Positions 1 through 7,884 of a DNA stretch of 64,000 nt are shown piece after piece; positions within the stretch are counted from its first letter, which is position 1; every line of letters begins with the position of its first letter. A program made the position numbers and the translations under genes. Origin of the DNA: an uncultured Collinsella sp. (GTDB lineage Bacteria; Actinomycetota; Coriobacteriia; Coriobacteriales; Coriobacteriaceae). The notes below the pieces were generated by a model. That model did no database searches and was not told the DNA's origin. It was given only the letters and a program-made list of their open reading frames with translations. The stretch lies in contig CAKTVB010000001.1 in assembly GCA_934621295.1 (NCBI GenBank), positions 372,001-436,000 of the forward strand. Direction: 5' to 3'.

Positions 1-184
1 CCTCGAGGCCGCCAATGAGGTTGAGGAAGGTCGACTTGCCCGAGCCCGAGGGGCCGAGCATGACGCAAATCTCGCCTCGGTTTACGGTGGTGGTGATGCC
101 GCTGAGTACCTGGATGCGGGCCTCGCCGTCGCCGTAGTGTTTTTTGAGGTCGTTAACCACCAGGTAGGGGGTGTTGCCCTTCAT
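1..184 (-). CDS. ABC transporter ATP-binding protein, N-terminal part
   Basis: The first 61 residues of an ABC ATPase, cut by the window edge. Translation from ATG at 184 gives an N-terminus reading MKGNTPYLVVNDLKKHYGDG and then a Walker A loop, GPSGSGKST, at about residues 46-54, followed by FLNLIGGLE. The aromatic/basic start and the LNLIGGLE after Walker A are typical of MacB/LolD/FtsE-like ATPases of three-component export or peptide-resistance systems. That subfamily call is inference because the Q-loop, signature and Walker B lie outside the window. The permease partner would be expected further left. A dyad at 241-271 lies upstream of this start. Confidence 0.8.
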   Translation of the reverse strand, partial: MKGNTPYLVVNDLKKHYGDGEARIQVLSGITTTVNRGEICVMLGPSGSGKSTFLNLIGGLE

Positions 185-240
185 GGGACGCTCCAATCGT
201 TGCACGCAAGGCTAACGGAGCAGTCGATGGTGAGGGCAGA

Positions 241-271
241 GTTAGCCTAGGTTGAGTTTAACTAGGCTAAC
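241..271. promoter_or_regulatory. 10-bp inverted repeat upstream of the ABC gene, putative operator
   Basis: Perfect inverted repeat GTTAGCCTAG (241-250) and CTAGGCTAAC (262-271), separated by 11 nt, about 57 bp upstream of the ABC start. The half-site resembles TTAGGCTAA-type boxes of DtxR/MntR-family metal regulators, but a TetR-type operator is equally possible. It has no T-run, so it is not a good terminator. Confidence 0.4.
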
Positions 272-455
272 AATAGCATAGAGATGGGCAGGTCAATCGA
301 AAAGGGGGACATTTGTTACATAAGCCTGTTGGAACGTGCCGAGCTGTGTTCTGGCCGACTCACATCCAGATACGCCGGCGCCTTAATTTGGCGGAGAGAG
401 AAGATGACGTGCCGCCAATTGCCCACAAATACGGCGCTCGACAGCCCGGAGCGAT

Positions 456-1343
456 CTACTCCGCGTTCTCCTCGATTACATCCGCATAGGCTTCGATAAA
501 GCGCTGTACATGCGGGGCGGGGTTGCGCGGATAGGCGAGAAAGCACGGCACTTCGATGAGACTATCGAGCGTGACGCCAACAAAGCCTGGATGGATACCC
601 GACCAGGCCCCGCTCGTCATCACGACGTCACCGGACTCGGCGGCTTCGTTGAAGAGCGCGAAATCGAAGGTTTGGACATCGATGACCTCGATGCCTTCTT
701 CTCGTCTGAGCAGGTGCCTGAGCTGATCGGTGGCGTCGTTTGCGTGGCGCAGCATACGAACACGAAGACCGCGCAGGTCATCGATCGTGAGGGTCTTTTT
801 TGTTGCAAGCGGGCTGTCGCGCGGGACATCAACCGAGAACGGTGTCGAGAAGATGGGAAGGAGCTGGCACATGCCGCCCCATCGCACGGTGGAGTAGCTC
901 GTCTGCACGACGTCGACTTCGGCCCCGAGTCGCGTCATCACCGATGTTTTTGGATCATAAAGGTCGCCGACGCTTACGACCTCAAGCTGAAGGTCATTTG
1001 CTTTTGCACGTATGAGCGGCCAAAAAGCCTGCGTGTTCTTCCCGGGCGCCATGAGCGAGACGCCCAGGCGCACTGACGCGAGACCGCCCAGGTTGCGCGC
1101 ACGCCAAAGTGCCGCAGACGATTCGCCGATAATCTTGCGGGCATCTTCTACAATTGATTTGCCAGCTTCAGTTGTATGGACACCGGTATGCGAGCGGGCG
1201 AAAAGCGTGAGACCGTGCTCTCCTTCAAAGGCTGTGACCTGTTTGACCAGGGCGGGAGTCGAGATATTGAGTTTCTCGGCGGCCTTGGAAAAGCTGCCGA
1301 GTTCTGCCGCCGCTACAATTGCATCGAGCCTTCGGTCGTACAT
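456..1343 (-). CDS. LysR-family transcriptional regulator
   Basis: A 295-residue protein when started at ATG 1343 (MYDRRLDAIVAAAELGSFSK). An upstream in-frame extension to 1502 would run into the divergent SDR gene and is rejected. Residues 1-60 form the winged-helix domain (AAEKLNISTPALVKQVTAFE is the recognition region). Residues 90-290 form the periplasmic-binding-like effector domain. It is transcribed divergently from the SDR/MFS/Gfo-Idh operon, the classic LysR arrangement, so it most likely controls that operon with a pathway metabolite as co-inducer. The ligand cannot be read from the sequence. Confidence 0.9.
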   Translation of the reverse strand: MYDRRLDAIVAAAELGSFSKAAEKLNISTPALVKQVTAFEGEHGLTLFARSHTGVHTTEAGKSIVEDARKIIGESSAALWRARNLGGLASVRLGVSLMAPGKNTQAFWPLIRAKANDLQLEVVSVGDLYDPKTSVMTRLGAEVDVVQTSYSTVRWGGMCQLLPIFSTPFSVDVPRDSPLATKKTLTIDDLRGLRVRMLRHANDATDQLRHLLRREEGIEVIDVQTFDFALFNEAAESGDVVMTSGAWSGIHPGFVGVTLDSLIEVPCFLAYPRNPAPHVQRFIEAYADVIEENAE

Positions 1344-1384
1344 AGATGCACCCGCCTCGTCTGGTTTTATTACGACAAGTATAA

Positions 1385-1416
1385 ACCGATGGTTAATACC
1401 ATGGCAAAACATCGGT
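1385..1416. promoter_or_regulatory. Dyad in the LysR/SDR divergent promoter region
   Basis: ACCGATG (1385-1391) and CATCGGT (1410-1416) form a 7-bp inverted repeat in the 142-bp region between the LysR and SDR starts. Its place makes it the best candidate for the LysR binding site, though the 18-nt spacing is longer than the usual T-N11-A motif. Confidence 0.35.
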
Positions 1417-1485
1417 AATTCTCGAGCGCTTGAACTCGACCTATTCTTCGTTTTGGCATTACATTCGCCAACGAAGGGATTCAGT

Positions 1486-2367
1486 ATGAACAATTGGCTC
1501 AATCTCGAGGGTCAGGTCTGCGCAGTGACCGGTGCCCTTGGAGGCATGGGCGTCGAGATCTGCCGCGAGTTTGCGCGCAATGGCGCCAACGTGGTCCTGC
1601 TCGACCTCGACGAGGGCAAGGTCAAGACTGCGGCTGCCGGTCTGTCCGATGAGTTTGGTATCCATGCCGAGGGTTATCGCATGGACGCTACTTGCGAGGA
1701 CGAGGTCCAGGCTGCCGTTGACGCCACTATTCGCGACTTCGGCCGCGTGGATGTGCTGGTAAACACCGCGGGCATTCTGCGTTTTGCCCCGATGGAGGAT
1801 CTGCCGCTTTCCGACTGGGAGACCGTCATCAAGGTCAACCTCACCGGCACCTTCATCGCCTCCCAGCGTTTTGGCCGCGAGATGATCAAACAGGGTGCAG
1901 GTCGTCTGGTGCATATCTCCACTGCTGCCTCTTATCAGCCCGAGACGTTCTCCGGCGTCTATAGCTCCACCAAGGCGGGCGTCAACATGATGTCCAAGAT
2001 GATGGCTGCCGAGTGGGGCCCCTATGGCGTGCGCTCCAACTGCGTGTGCCCGTGCTTCGTCAAGACCCCGATGAGCGCCAACTTCTATTCCGATCCCGAG
2101 GTCGAGCGCAGCCGCAGCCGCCTGATCGCTACGCGTCGCATCGGCGAGGTCACCGATATCGCCAACGCTGTCATGTTCTTGGCCTCCACGCGTTCCGACT
2201 TCACCACCGGTGCCGAGATCATGGTTGACGGTGGCTTCTCCAACATGATGGGCGACCTTACCGCCAAGCCCGGCGGACGTCGCGCCTATGCCGAGAACTA
2301 CCTCAAGAACAAGGGCGTTGCCCTGTGGACCGACGAAGCGGGCGTTAAGACCCCGACCGACCAGTAG
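1486..2367 (+). CDS. SDR-family NAD(P)-dependent oxidoreductase
   Basis: A 293-residue classical short-chain dehydrogenase. The cofactor motif TGALGGMG lies near residues 14-22, an NTAG motif follows at the expected distance, and the catalytic pair is YSSTK with Tyr159 and Lys163. An acidic residue after the second strand (VVLLDLDEG) suggests NAD rather than NADP. The start at ATG 1486 is preceded by an AAGGGAT ribosome site; the open frame upstream overlaps the LysR gene and is not used. The C-terminus carries about 35 residues beyond the usual SDR end (GGRRAYAENYLKNKG). It is first in an operon with an OFA-type MFS carrier and a Gfo/Idh dehydrogenase, suggesting oxidation of an imported polyol, sugar acid or steroid-like alcohol. 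The substrate is unknown. Confidence 0.92.
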   Translation: MNNWLNLEGQVCAVTGALGGMGVEICREFARNGANVVLLDLDEGKVKTAAAGLSDEFGIHAEGYRMDATCEDEVQAAVDATIRDFGRVDVLVNTAGILRFAPMEDLPLSDWETVIKVNLTGTFIASQRFGREMIKQGAGRLVHISTAASYQPETFSGVYSSTKAGVNMMSKMMAAEWGPYGVRSNCVCPCFVKTPMSANFYSDPEVERSRSRLIATRRIGEVTDIANAVMFLASTRSDFTTGAEIMVDGGFSNMMGDLTAKPGGRRAYAENYLKNKGVALWTDEAGVKTPTDQ

Positions 2368-2385
2368 ACGATAAGAGGATAGGTA

Positions 2386-3639
2386 ATGACTGAGACTTCA
2401 AACAAAGGCCGCGGCACGGTTCTCGCTGCCGCTTGCGTGACCATGTTCTTCATCAGCTCGATTGCGCTCTACTCCGTGGTGAGCAAGAACCTTCTGGCTG
2501 TCTACCCCGATTGGTCCAGCTCCCTTACCTGGGCATTCCCCGTGTTTCAGACCATCATGGCCATCACGGGCATCTTTGCCGGCCGCATCTCCGACAAGAT
2601 CGGCCCGCGCAATATCGTGATCGCAGCCGCCATCTGCTATGGCGTAGGCTGGTTCATGTGCGGTACTGTAACCGCTCCTTGGCAGTTCTACCTGTGGTTC
2701 TCTCTCGTGGCTGCTATCGGTAACGGCCTTGGCTACAACCCGGCCCTCACCACGGGCCAGAAGTGGTTCATCGACAAGAAGGGTCTGGCTTCGGGCATCA
2801 CCCTTGCCGCCTCCACTGCCGGCCCCGCCGTGCTCTCTCCGGTGCTGGCATCGCTGCTCATCCCTTTGCTCGGCATCTTCGGTGCCCTCAAGGCGCTCGG
2901 CGTGATCTTCTTTGTGACGATTATCATTTCCGCGATGTTCCTTAAGGCTCCCGAGAAGGGCTGGTTGCCCGAGGGCTATGTTGCTCCCGCGGCTGGCGCT
3001 CATGCCGGAACCTTTGGCGACCTGACCCCTGGCGAGATGGTTCGCACCCCGCGCTTCTGGGTCCTCATCATCACGTTTGCCTTTGCTGCCACTGCAGGCA
3101 CTCTTTTGGTGGGCAAGGTCGCATCTATCGCAGCCGTGCAGCTCTTCTCCGATCCGGCTTCTGCCGCTGCCGTTGCCCTGGGTGGCGTCGTGGTTTCGGT
3201 GAACACCTGCGCAAACCTGGTTGGCCGCCTCTCCTTTGGCCAGATCATCGACAAAATCGGCGCCTATAAGTCGCTGCTTATCTCGCTGGTGGTGACCATT
3301 GTGGCGCTCGTGATCATGTCCATGAGCTTCACGCAGGCTATGTTCTTTGTGGCGCTGGCTCTTCTGGGCTTTAGCTTTGGCGCCTTGCTCGTCATCTACC
3401 CGCCGCTGACCGGCGGTGCGTTTGGCACCAGCAACCTGGGCGTCAACTACGGCATCATGTTTTTGGGCTATGCGGCTTCTACGTGGATCAGCCAGCCCAT
3501 CACGGCCGTGCTCTACCACGCCGAGGCCGGCAGCGCTGCCTATCAGCAGTCCTTCTACGGCGCCATCGTGATTGCGGCCATCGCTGTCGTGCTTACCGTG
3601 TACATGATGGTTTCTGACAGCAAGAAGAAAACCGCGTAA
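2386..3639 (+). CDS. MFS transporter, oxalate/formate antiporter-like (OFA)
   Basis: A 417-residue integral membrane protein with about 12 predicted helices in two halves split by a polar loop near residues 190-215. The MFS motif A-like segment GRISDKIGPRN lies between helices 2 and 3, and GRLSFGQIIDKIGAYKS is its counterpart in the second half. The glycine-rich NGLGYNPALTTGQKWFIDKKG region is typical of the OFA/monocarboxylate group. It follows the SDR by 18 bp with an AGAGGATAGG ribosome site, so the two are co-transcribed. It probably carries an organic acid or the SDR substrate/product. Confidence 0.88.
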   Translation: MTETSNKGRGTVLAAACVTMFFISSIALYSVVSKNLLAVYPDWSSSLTWAFPVFQTIMAITGIFAGRISDKIGPRNIVIAAAICYGVGWFMCGTVTAPWQFYLWFSLVAAIGNGLGYNPALTTGQKWFIDKKGLASGITLAASTAGPAVLSPVLASLLIPLLGIFGALKALGVIFFVTIIISAMFLKAPEKGWLPEGYVAPAAGAHAGTFGDLTPGEMVRTPRFWVLIITFAFAATAGTLLVGKVASIAAVQLFSDPASAAAVALGGVVVSVNTCANLVGRLSFGQIIDKIGAYKSLLISLVVTIVALVIMSMSFTQAMFFVALALLGFSFGALLVIYPPLTGGAFGTSNLGVNYGIMFLGYAASTWISQPITAVLYHAEAGSAAYQQSFYGAIVIAAIAVVLTVYMMVSDSKKKTA

Positions 3640-3759
3640 TCCCGCTTATCCCTTGCCTTTGGCGCGACTCGTCCTCCTCCTTTGCTGCATCGTGCAGCCG
3701 AGCCGCGCCTTCTTTCCATCTACGTGGCAAACGCGTTTTGCCTTCCGAAAGGAGCTCCC

Positions 3760-4806
3760 ATGTCTGACGAGAAGACTCCCGTGCGCATCGCCGTCGTTGG
3801 TGCTGGCGCCATGGGTCGCAACCACATTCGTTTTGTTACCGAGGAGACCGAGGCCGAGCTCGTGGCCATCGCGGACGCCTTTGAGGGCGCTCGTGCCACG
3901 GCCGAGGCCGCCGGCGTGCCGTTCTACACCGATCCCGCGACCATGATGGACGAGGTCAAGCCCGAGGGCGTCATCATCGCTACTCCTAACGGCCTGCATC
4001 TGAGCGTTGCCCGTGAGGCCATCAAGCGCGGCATCGTTCCCCTGGTGGAAAAGCCCATCTCCGATGATCTTGCCGACGCCGAGGCATTTGCCGCCGAGGC
4101 CGAGGCCGCCGGTGTGCCCGTACTCGTGGGCCAGCATCGTCGCCACAATCCTTTCGTCCAGAAGGCCAAGCAGATCATCGAGTCTGGCGAGCTGGGCCGC
4201 CTTACCGTTTCGAGCTTCCATTACATGATCTACAAGAACGACGAGTACTTCGACGTCGAGTGGCGCCGCAAGAAGGGCGCAGGCCCCATTCTCGTCAACC
4301 TTGTACACGATGTTGACCTGCTCCGTTACCTGCTGGGCGAGCCTGTTGCCATTCAGGGTATGCAGTCGAGTGCCGCACGCGGTTTTGAGACCGAGGACTC
4401 CGCCGTCGTCAACGTGCGCTTTGCTAACGGCTCCCTTGCGTCCATGACCATCTCCGACGCCACGGCGAGCCCCTGGAACTGGGAGGCTACCGCCCGCGAG
4501 GACCCGCAGTACCGCCCCTTCGATGCCGATGCCTACTTCATCGGCGGCACCAAGGGCGCCCTTTCGCTGCCTCGCCTGCATCAGATGAGCTACGATGGCG
4601 CCTCCAGCTGGCACAAGCCGCTGCAGATGAATGTCCCCGCCGTCGATCCTGCGCTGCCGCACAAGATGCAGCTCAAGCACTTTGTGCGCGTCGTCCGCCG
4701 CGAGGAGGCCCCTGTGGTCACGCCTGCCGACAACGTCAAGACCCTGCGTTGCCTCAATGCCGTGAAGCAGGCCGCCGAGACCGGCGAGATCGTAGAGCTT
4801 GCATAG
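3760..4806 (+). CDS. Gfo/Idh/MocA-family oxidoreductase
   Basis: A 348-residue protein with an N-terminal Rossmann fold (IAVVGAGAMGRNH at residues 8-20) and the family EKP motif (VPLVEKPISD near residue 95), followed by the alpha/beta C-terminal domain (HDVDLLRYLLGEP). Members oxidise sugars, inositols or sugar acids with NAD(P). The start at ATG 3760 is set by GAAAGGAG 6 bp upstream; the longer frame from 3682 reads intergenic DNA. It is the last gene of the SDR/MFS operon and is followed by an intrinsic terminator. With the SDR it suggests two successive dehydrogenations of one imported compound (inference). Confidence 0.9.
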   Translation: MSDEKTPVRIAVVGAGAMGRNHIRFVTEETEAELVAIADAFEGARATAEAAGVPFYTDPATMMDEVKPEGVIIATPNGLHLSVAREAIKRGIVPLVEKPISDDLADAEAFAAEAEAAGVPVLVGQHRRHNPFVQKAKQIIESGELGRLTVSSFHYMIYKNDEYFDVEWRRKKGAGPILVNLVHDVDLLRYLLGEPVAIQGMQSSAARGFETEDSAVVNVRFANGSLASMTISDATASPWNWEATAREDPQYRPFDADAYFIGGTKGALSLPRLHQMSYDGASSWHKPLQMNVPAVDPALPHKMQLKHFVRVVRREEAPVVTPADNVKTLRCLNAVKQAAETGEIVELA

Positions 4807-4835
4807 TCTGACTAACAGCTGAATAGAGCTAAATC

Positions 4836-4873
4836 GGGAGTCCTTTGTCGTTCCAGGCGGGGGACTCCTTTTT
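4836..4873 (+). terminator. Intrinsic terminator of the SDR/MFS/Gfo operon
   Basis: GGAGTCC (4837-4843) pairs with GGACTCC (4862-4868) and is followed directly by five T residues. Confidence 0.75.
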
Positions 4874-4970
4874 GTTGCGCGGGCCGCGTGACCCCGGATC
4901 GTTCCAGAAGGGCCGACCCGCGGCCTTTTTTGTCTCGATACTGTGCTTGCATCTAAGGTTGCCGCGCATG

Positions 4971-5009
4971 AAAAAGCCCTCCATTTCTCGTATTCAAGAA
5001 ATGGAGGGC
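4971..5009 (-). terminator. Intrinsic terminator of the 5081-5530 gene
   Basis: A perfect 13-bp stem, GCCCTCCATTTCT (4976-4988) with AGAAATGGAGGGC (4997-5009), and an 8-nt loop. On the minus strand it is followed by TTTTT (4975-4971). Confidence 0.85.
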
Positions 5010-5080
5010 AGTCCAAGATGCATTCAAGGGGGGCTGCTGCGTATATGCCAAGAGCAAGCGGCCGGTTTTGTGGCGCTGCT

Positions 5081-5530
5081 TTATACCAGGGTGGCTGCAG
5101 CTTCCATGGCGTTTGCCTCGGCGAGCATGCTCGCTGCAGCGTCGCCATCGCCTTCGAGGGCGGCGAGGCCACGGTAGAGCCAGGCGTTGATGTTTTGATG
5201 TGTGGCCTCTTTGGCCTGAAGCTGACGTGCGACGTCCACGAGGCGCGCAAGCAGTTCCTTTTTCGAGCTGGAGAACTCCTTGACGTCGGCGACGGAGTGT
5301 ACGGGTACGCCGCGTTTTTCACTTACGTGGTCGATAAGCCCGCAGACCGACTCGGTCTTCTCGCTGAGCTCTTCATCGGAGAGTCTGGCCTGGAGCGAAG
5401 CAAGGCCGTCGATGACGACGGTCGCGGGATGCCCGCAGGGGACGAAGCCATCAATCTCGTCCATAGCTTGGTAAATCGTTCCACCAAGGCCGACAAGTGC
5501 TCCGGCGAGTTGTGCGTTTTCGTTCTTCAT
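5081..5530 (-). CDS. Hypothetical protein, small helical
   Basis: A 149-residue protein with no family recognised. It is soluble and strongly helical, rich in Ala/Leu/Glu, with no signal peptide or membrane segment. The middle contains CGHPATVVIDGLASLQARLSD and a charged region KEFSSSKKELLARLVDVARQ. The start at ATG 5530 (MKNENAQLAGALVGLGG) has no clear Shine-Dalgarno site; an in-frame extension to 5647 exists but its composition is unlike the body. It is monocistronic, with its own strong terminator. The low-complexity helical C-terminus could mediate protein-protein contact. Confidence 0.65.
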   Translation of the reverse strand: MKNENAQLAGALVGLGGTIYQAMDEIDGFVPCGHPATVVIDGLASLQARLSDEELSEKTESVCGLIDHVSEKRGVPVHSVADVKEFSSSKKELLARLVDVARQLQAKEATHQNINAWLYRGLAALEGDGDAAASMLAEANAMEAAATLV

Positions 5531-5720
5531 CGTTGGTGTCCAATCTAGGGGGTTAGGGCCTAAACGGTTGTTTGATAGAGTAGCTATTCCTCGCATTCGA
5601 GCAAACTTGTTCATATTTTTGTCAACAAGTTCTCGCAGGCTCTTCACGAAAAGGGACTGTTATATTTCAGATTTGTTAAGAAAGCGCTGGTTCAGAGGCT
5701 GGGTGGGCGCATGTCCGAGC

Positions 5721-5768
5721 CGGTGTGCGTTCGGACCGGTGTGCGTTCGGACCGGTGTGCGTTCGGAC
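5721..5768. repeat. 16-bp tandem repeat, three perfect copies
   Basis: The unit CGGTGTGCGTTCGGAC occurs at 5721-5736, 5737-5752 and 5753-5768 without spacers. It directly precedes the 124-bp symmetric repeat and contains no plausible gene. Confidence 0.9.
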
Positions 5769-5784
5769 CGTGGCCCACATCAAT

Positions 5785-5908
5785 GAGTGGCGGTAAATCG
5801 AACATTTTGCAATGAGTGGCGGTAAATAGTGCATTTATGTGCGAAATCTTGTCACGAGACGTTTCAAAAACCGCCACTCGTTTACAGATGATGGAAAAAC
5901 CGCCACTC
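5785..5908. repeat. 124-bp symmetric intergenic repeat, copy A
   Basis: Four 29-bp units, two forward (5785-5813, 5814-5842) and two inverted (5851-5879, 5880-5908), around an 8-nt centre. Each unit begins with GAGTGGCGGT, and in one unit of this copy the 10-mer is followed after 5 nt by GTGCATTT. A second copy with exactly the same geometry is at 15370-15493. It lies between the hypothetical gene and the patatin gene. Confidence 0.85.
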
Positions 5909-5972
5909 GTTCGGGAACGTTCCCTACTTGGGCGGCGGTGTTTCGTGCGCAATGCGATTGTTGCTGCCGGCG

Positions 5973-6842
5973 CTATCCGATAAACGAGCGAATTGCCTCG
6001 AGTTGCTGCTGCGCTGCCTGCCTGCCCTGGATATATAGGTCGAGGAGCTTGGGCGCATCGCGTTCAACGTGCTTGACGGTGACGGGCTTTGCAGGCGCAA
6101 TCACAAGTGCGCGGCCTTCTCGTTCATATTCCCAGATGTGTTCGCGCTGCTCGTTGTATCGAACGTTGCGCGTGGCGAGGGCGTCGAGCAGATAGGGATA
6201 TTCAGCGTAGCGGGCATTTGCCGCAGCCATGAACTCGTAAGGGCTTTTTTTGTAGTTGCGGTCCTGGGTGAGAATCACGATGGCGCGGTCGAAGCCGGCG
6301 TCTTCCAGTACATGCTCTACGGGCACGGAGTCGGCGACACCGCCATCAAGGTAGAGATGGCCGTTGAGCTCGACGATGGGGGTGACAAGCGGTAACGACG
6401 TGCTGGCGCGCACGGCATCGAGGTCGAGGGTCGCATCTTTGATGGGCAGATAGTCGGCAGTGCCGAAGACAACATCGGTGACGGTGGCGTAGAGCTCGAG
6501 GGGATTGACCTTAAACGTCTCGTTGTCAAAGGGGTCGATGTAATCCTGAATGTCGTTGAACAAGAAGTCGTAGCCCACCATGCTTCCGCTTTCGGCGAGG
6601 GACTTGGTGCCCACATAGCGCGAGTCGCCGCAAAAGGCGAGGTTTAGGCGGTTGCAGCGGCCGATCTGCTTGGATTTGAAATTGACGCCGTTGAGGGCTC
6701 CGGCAGATACGCCATAGCAAGCATCGACCGTGATGCCCTTCTCCAAAAAGACGTCGAGCACGCCGGAGGTAAACTGTCCGCGAAAGCTGCCGCCCTCAAG
6801 TACTAAAGCGGTCTTTCCCACATTGTTTGCTTTCTCGCTCAT
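5973..6842 (-). CDS. Patatin-like phospholipase family protein
   Basis: A 289-residue predicted serine acyl hydrolase. The oxyanion-hole motif is EGGSFRGQFTSGVLD (residues 16-30), the nucleophile elbow is GVSAG (about 44-48, Ser46), and the catalytic Asp lies in LDGGVADSVPVE (about residue 165). This gives the patatin Ser-Asp dyad. There is no signal peptide, so it acts in the cytoplasm or at the inner leaflet. The start at ATG 6842 has GAAAGGGG 5 nt upstream; the frame to 6917 is an artefact. Length and motif order match the YjjU/RssA-type bacterial patatins. It stands alone. Confidence 0.9.
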   Translation of the reverse strand: MSEKANNVGKTALVLEGGSFRGQFTSGVLDVFLEKGITVDACYGVSAGALNGVNFKSKQIGRCNRLNLAFCGDSRYVGTKSLAESGSMVGYDFLFNDIQDYIDPFDNETFKVNPLELYATVTDVVFGTADYLPIKDATLDLDAVRASTSLPLVTPIVELNGHLYLDGGVADSVPVEHVLEDAGFDRAIVILTQDRNYKKSPYEFMAAANARYAEYPYLLDALATRNVRYNEQREHIWEYEREGRALVIAPAKPVTVKHVERDAPKLLDLYIQGRQAAQQQLEAIRSFIG

Positions 6843-6996
6843 CGTGGCCCCTTTCAAAGTCTGTGTCGGGCGAGGTGTGTTCCCGGGACTTCTTCTACCA
6901 CAATGGGGCGTTCTCAAACCAACAGGGAGGAATCGCAGGGCAATCTATTCGGCGAATCGCCTCGACTATCTTGGGCGGCACCAGGCCGTCCAAGAC

Positions 6997-7710
6997 CTAG
7001 ACGCTTGAATAATAGGTATAGAGATTGCCGTTATAGCAGGTGAGCGTGTATCCAAACGGCACGAGCTTCCCCTCGCGCCTGGTAAAGGTACTGTGCGAGG
7101 CGCATAGCAGGGCGATGTCGTTTGCCTCAAGGAGTTCTTGCTGTTCTGCGGTGGGCAGCTTTGCCGTATAGGATGTTCCCTGATACTCGCGCTCGATTCC
7201 TTGAGAATCGAGGAAGGCGTAAAACGACTGTTCCAGGCATTTGACGTCGATTGCAGGGACGATTTTGGTGGATACGTAGTTGTAGCTGATAGCGATAGGC
7301 TTACCGTTGCCGGTACGAAGGCGTATGAAGTAGTGCAGCAGCTCGTCATCGGAGAGCTCGAGGCGCTGGGCGATTTCGGGCTTGTCGTGCGCGCGGATAA
7401 CCTCATACGAGATAAGCTTCGAGCCGGCTACAAGGCCGATTGCCTCCATGTCTTCGGTGAAACTGCGGGCGCTGTCGGTGGGTTTGGAAACGCGCGTGGC
7501 ACAGACGTATGTCCCTTTGCCCGGCTTGCGCTCGATAAAGCCGTCGTTGCTCAGGTTGTTGAGGGCCTTATTGATCGTCATACGCGAAAAGCCAAAGCGG
7601 TCGACAAGTTCCTCCTCGGTCATGATGCGCGTTCCAACGGGATACGTTCCGTTGACAATGCGATCTTTAATGAATGACTCAACTTGTCTATATTTTGCAA
7701 CCTGTGACAT
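6997..7710 (-). CDS. GntR/HutC-family regulator with UTRA domain
   Basis: A 237-residue regulator. Residues 1-70 are a GntR winged helix (TEEELVDRFGFSRMTINKALNNLSNDGFIERKPGKGTYV, in register with the family). Residues 95-235 are a UTRA ligand domain. The start at ATG 7710 is preceded by AGAAAGG. UTRA repressors usually bind a sugar phosphate or amino-sugar phosphate that releases them from DNA. It is divergent from the mannose-family PTS operon, and two TTGTATATACAA-like sites overlap that promoter, so it is almost certainly the operon's repressor. Confidence 0.92.
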   Translation of the reverse strand: MSQVAKYRQVESFIKDRIVNGTYPVGTRIMTEEELVDRFGFSRMTINKALNNLSNDGFIERKPGKGTYVCATRVSKPTDSARSFTEDMEAIGLVAGSKLISYEVIRAHDKPEIAQRLELSDDELLHYFIRLRTGNGKPIAISYNYVSTKIVPAIDVKCLEQSFYAFLDSQGIEREYQGTSYTAKLPTAEQQELLEANDIALLCASHSTFTRREGKLVPFGYTLTCYNGNLYTYYSSV

Positions 7711-7774
7711 AGACAGCCTTTCTAGCTGCTTAAATGCAATTTCCTGTGATTATCTTAACGCCGTTCAGGGTTTC

Positions 7775-7806
7775 GTTACCTACCGATTAGGTAATCGGTA
7801 GGTAAC
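7775..7806. promoter_or_regulatory. Perfect 32-bp palindrome between gntR and the PTS operon
   Basis: GTTACCTACCGATTA (7775-7789), GG, then its exact reverse complement TAATCGGTAGGTAAC (7792-7806). With only 2 nt between the arms it suits a dimeric DNA-binding protein better than an RNA hairpin, and neither side has a T-run. It lies 65 bp upstream of the GntR start. Confidence 0.6.
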
Positions 7807-7807
7807 A

Positions 7808-7850
7808 TTGTATATACAAAGAGTTTACCAAGAAGCTTTGTATGTATAAT
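7808..7850 (+). promoter_or_regulatory. PTS operon promoter with two GntR-type operators
   Basis: Two related 12-mers, TTGTATATACAA (7808-7819, perfect palindrome) and TTGTATGTATAA (7838-7849, 10/12 match), start 30 bp apart. The second overlaps a consensus -10 box, TATAAT (7845-7850); a weak -35, GTTTAC (7823-7828), lies 16 bp before it. Similar TTGTATATACAA sites are known for GntR/UTRA repressors such as TreR. Confidence 0.65.
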
Positions 7851-7884
7851 TCGAATTACCTGCTAAACAAGGAAGGGAGCCCGG

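Noticed and set aside
1012..1485. N-terminal extension of the SDR protein
   Set aside because: It is the antisense of the LysR gene; ATG 1486 has a ribosome site and begins the conserved fold.
5785..5823. Similarity of the 124-bp repeat (TGGCGGTAAATCG) to the FMN riboswitch core
   Set aside because: The 13-nt match is confined to one unit; the other conserved RFN blocks are absent and the repeat geometry is different.
5721..5908. CRISPR array
   Set aside because: The 16-bp copies have no spacers, the 29-bp units are directly abutted and half are inverted, and there are no cas genes.
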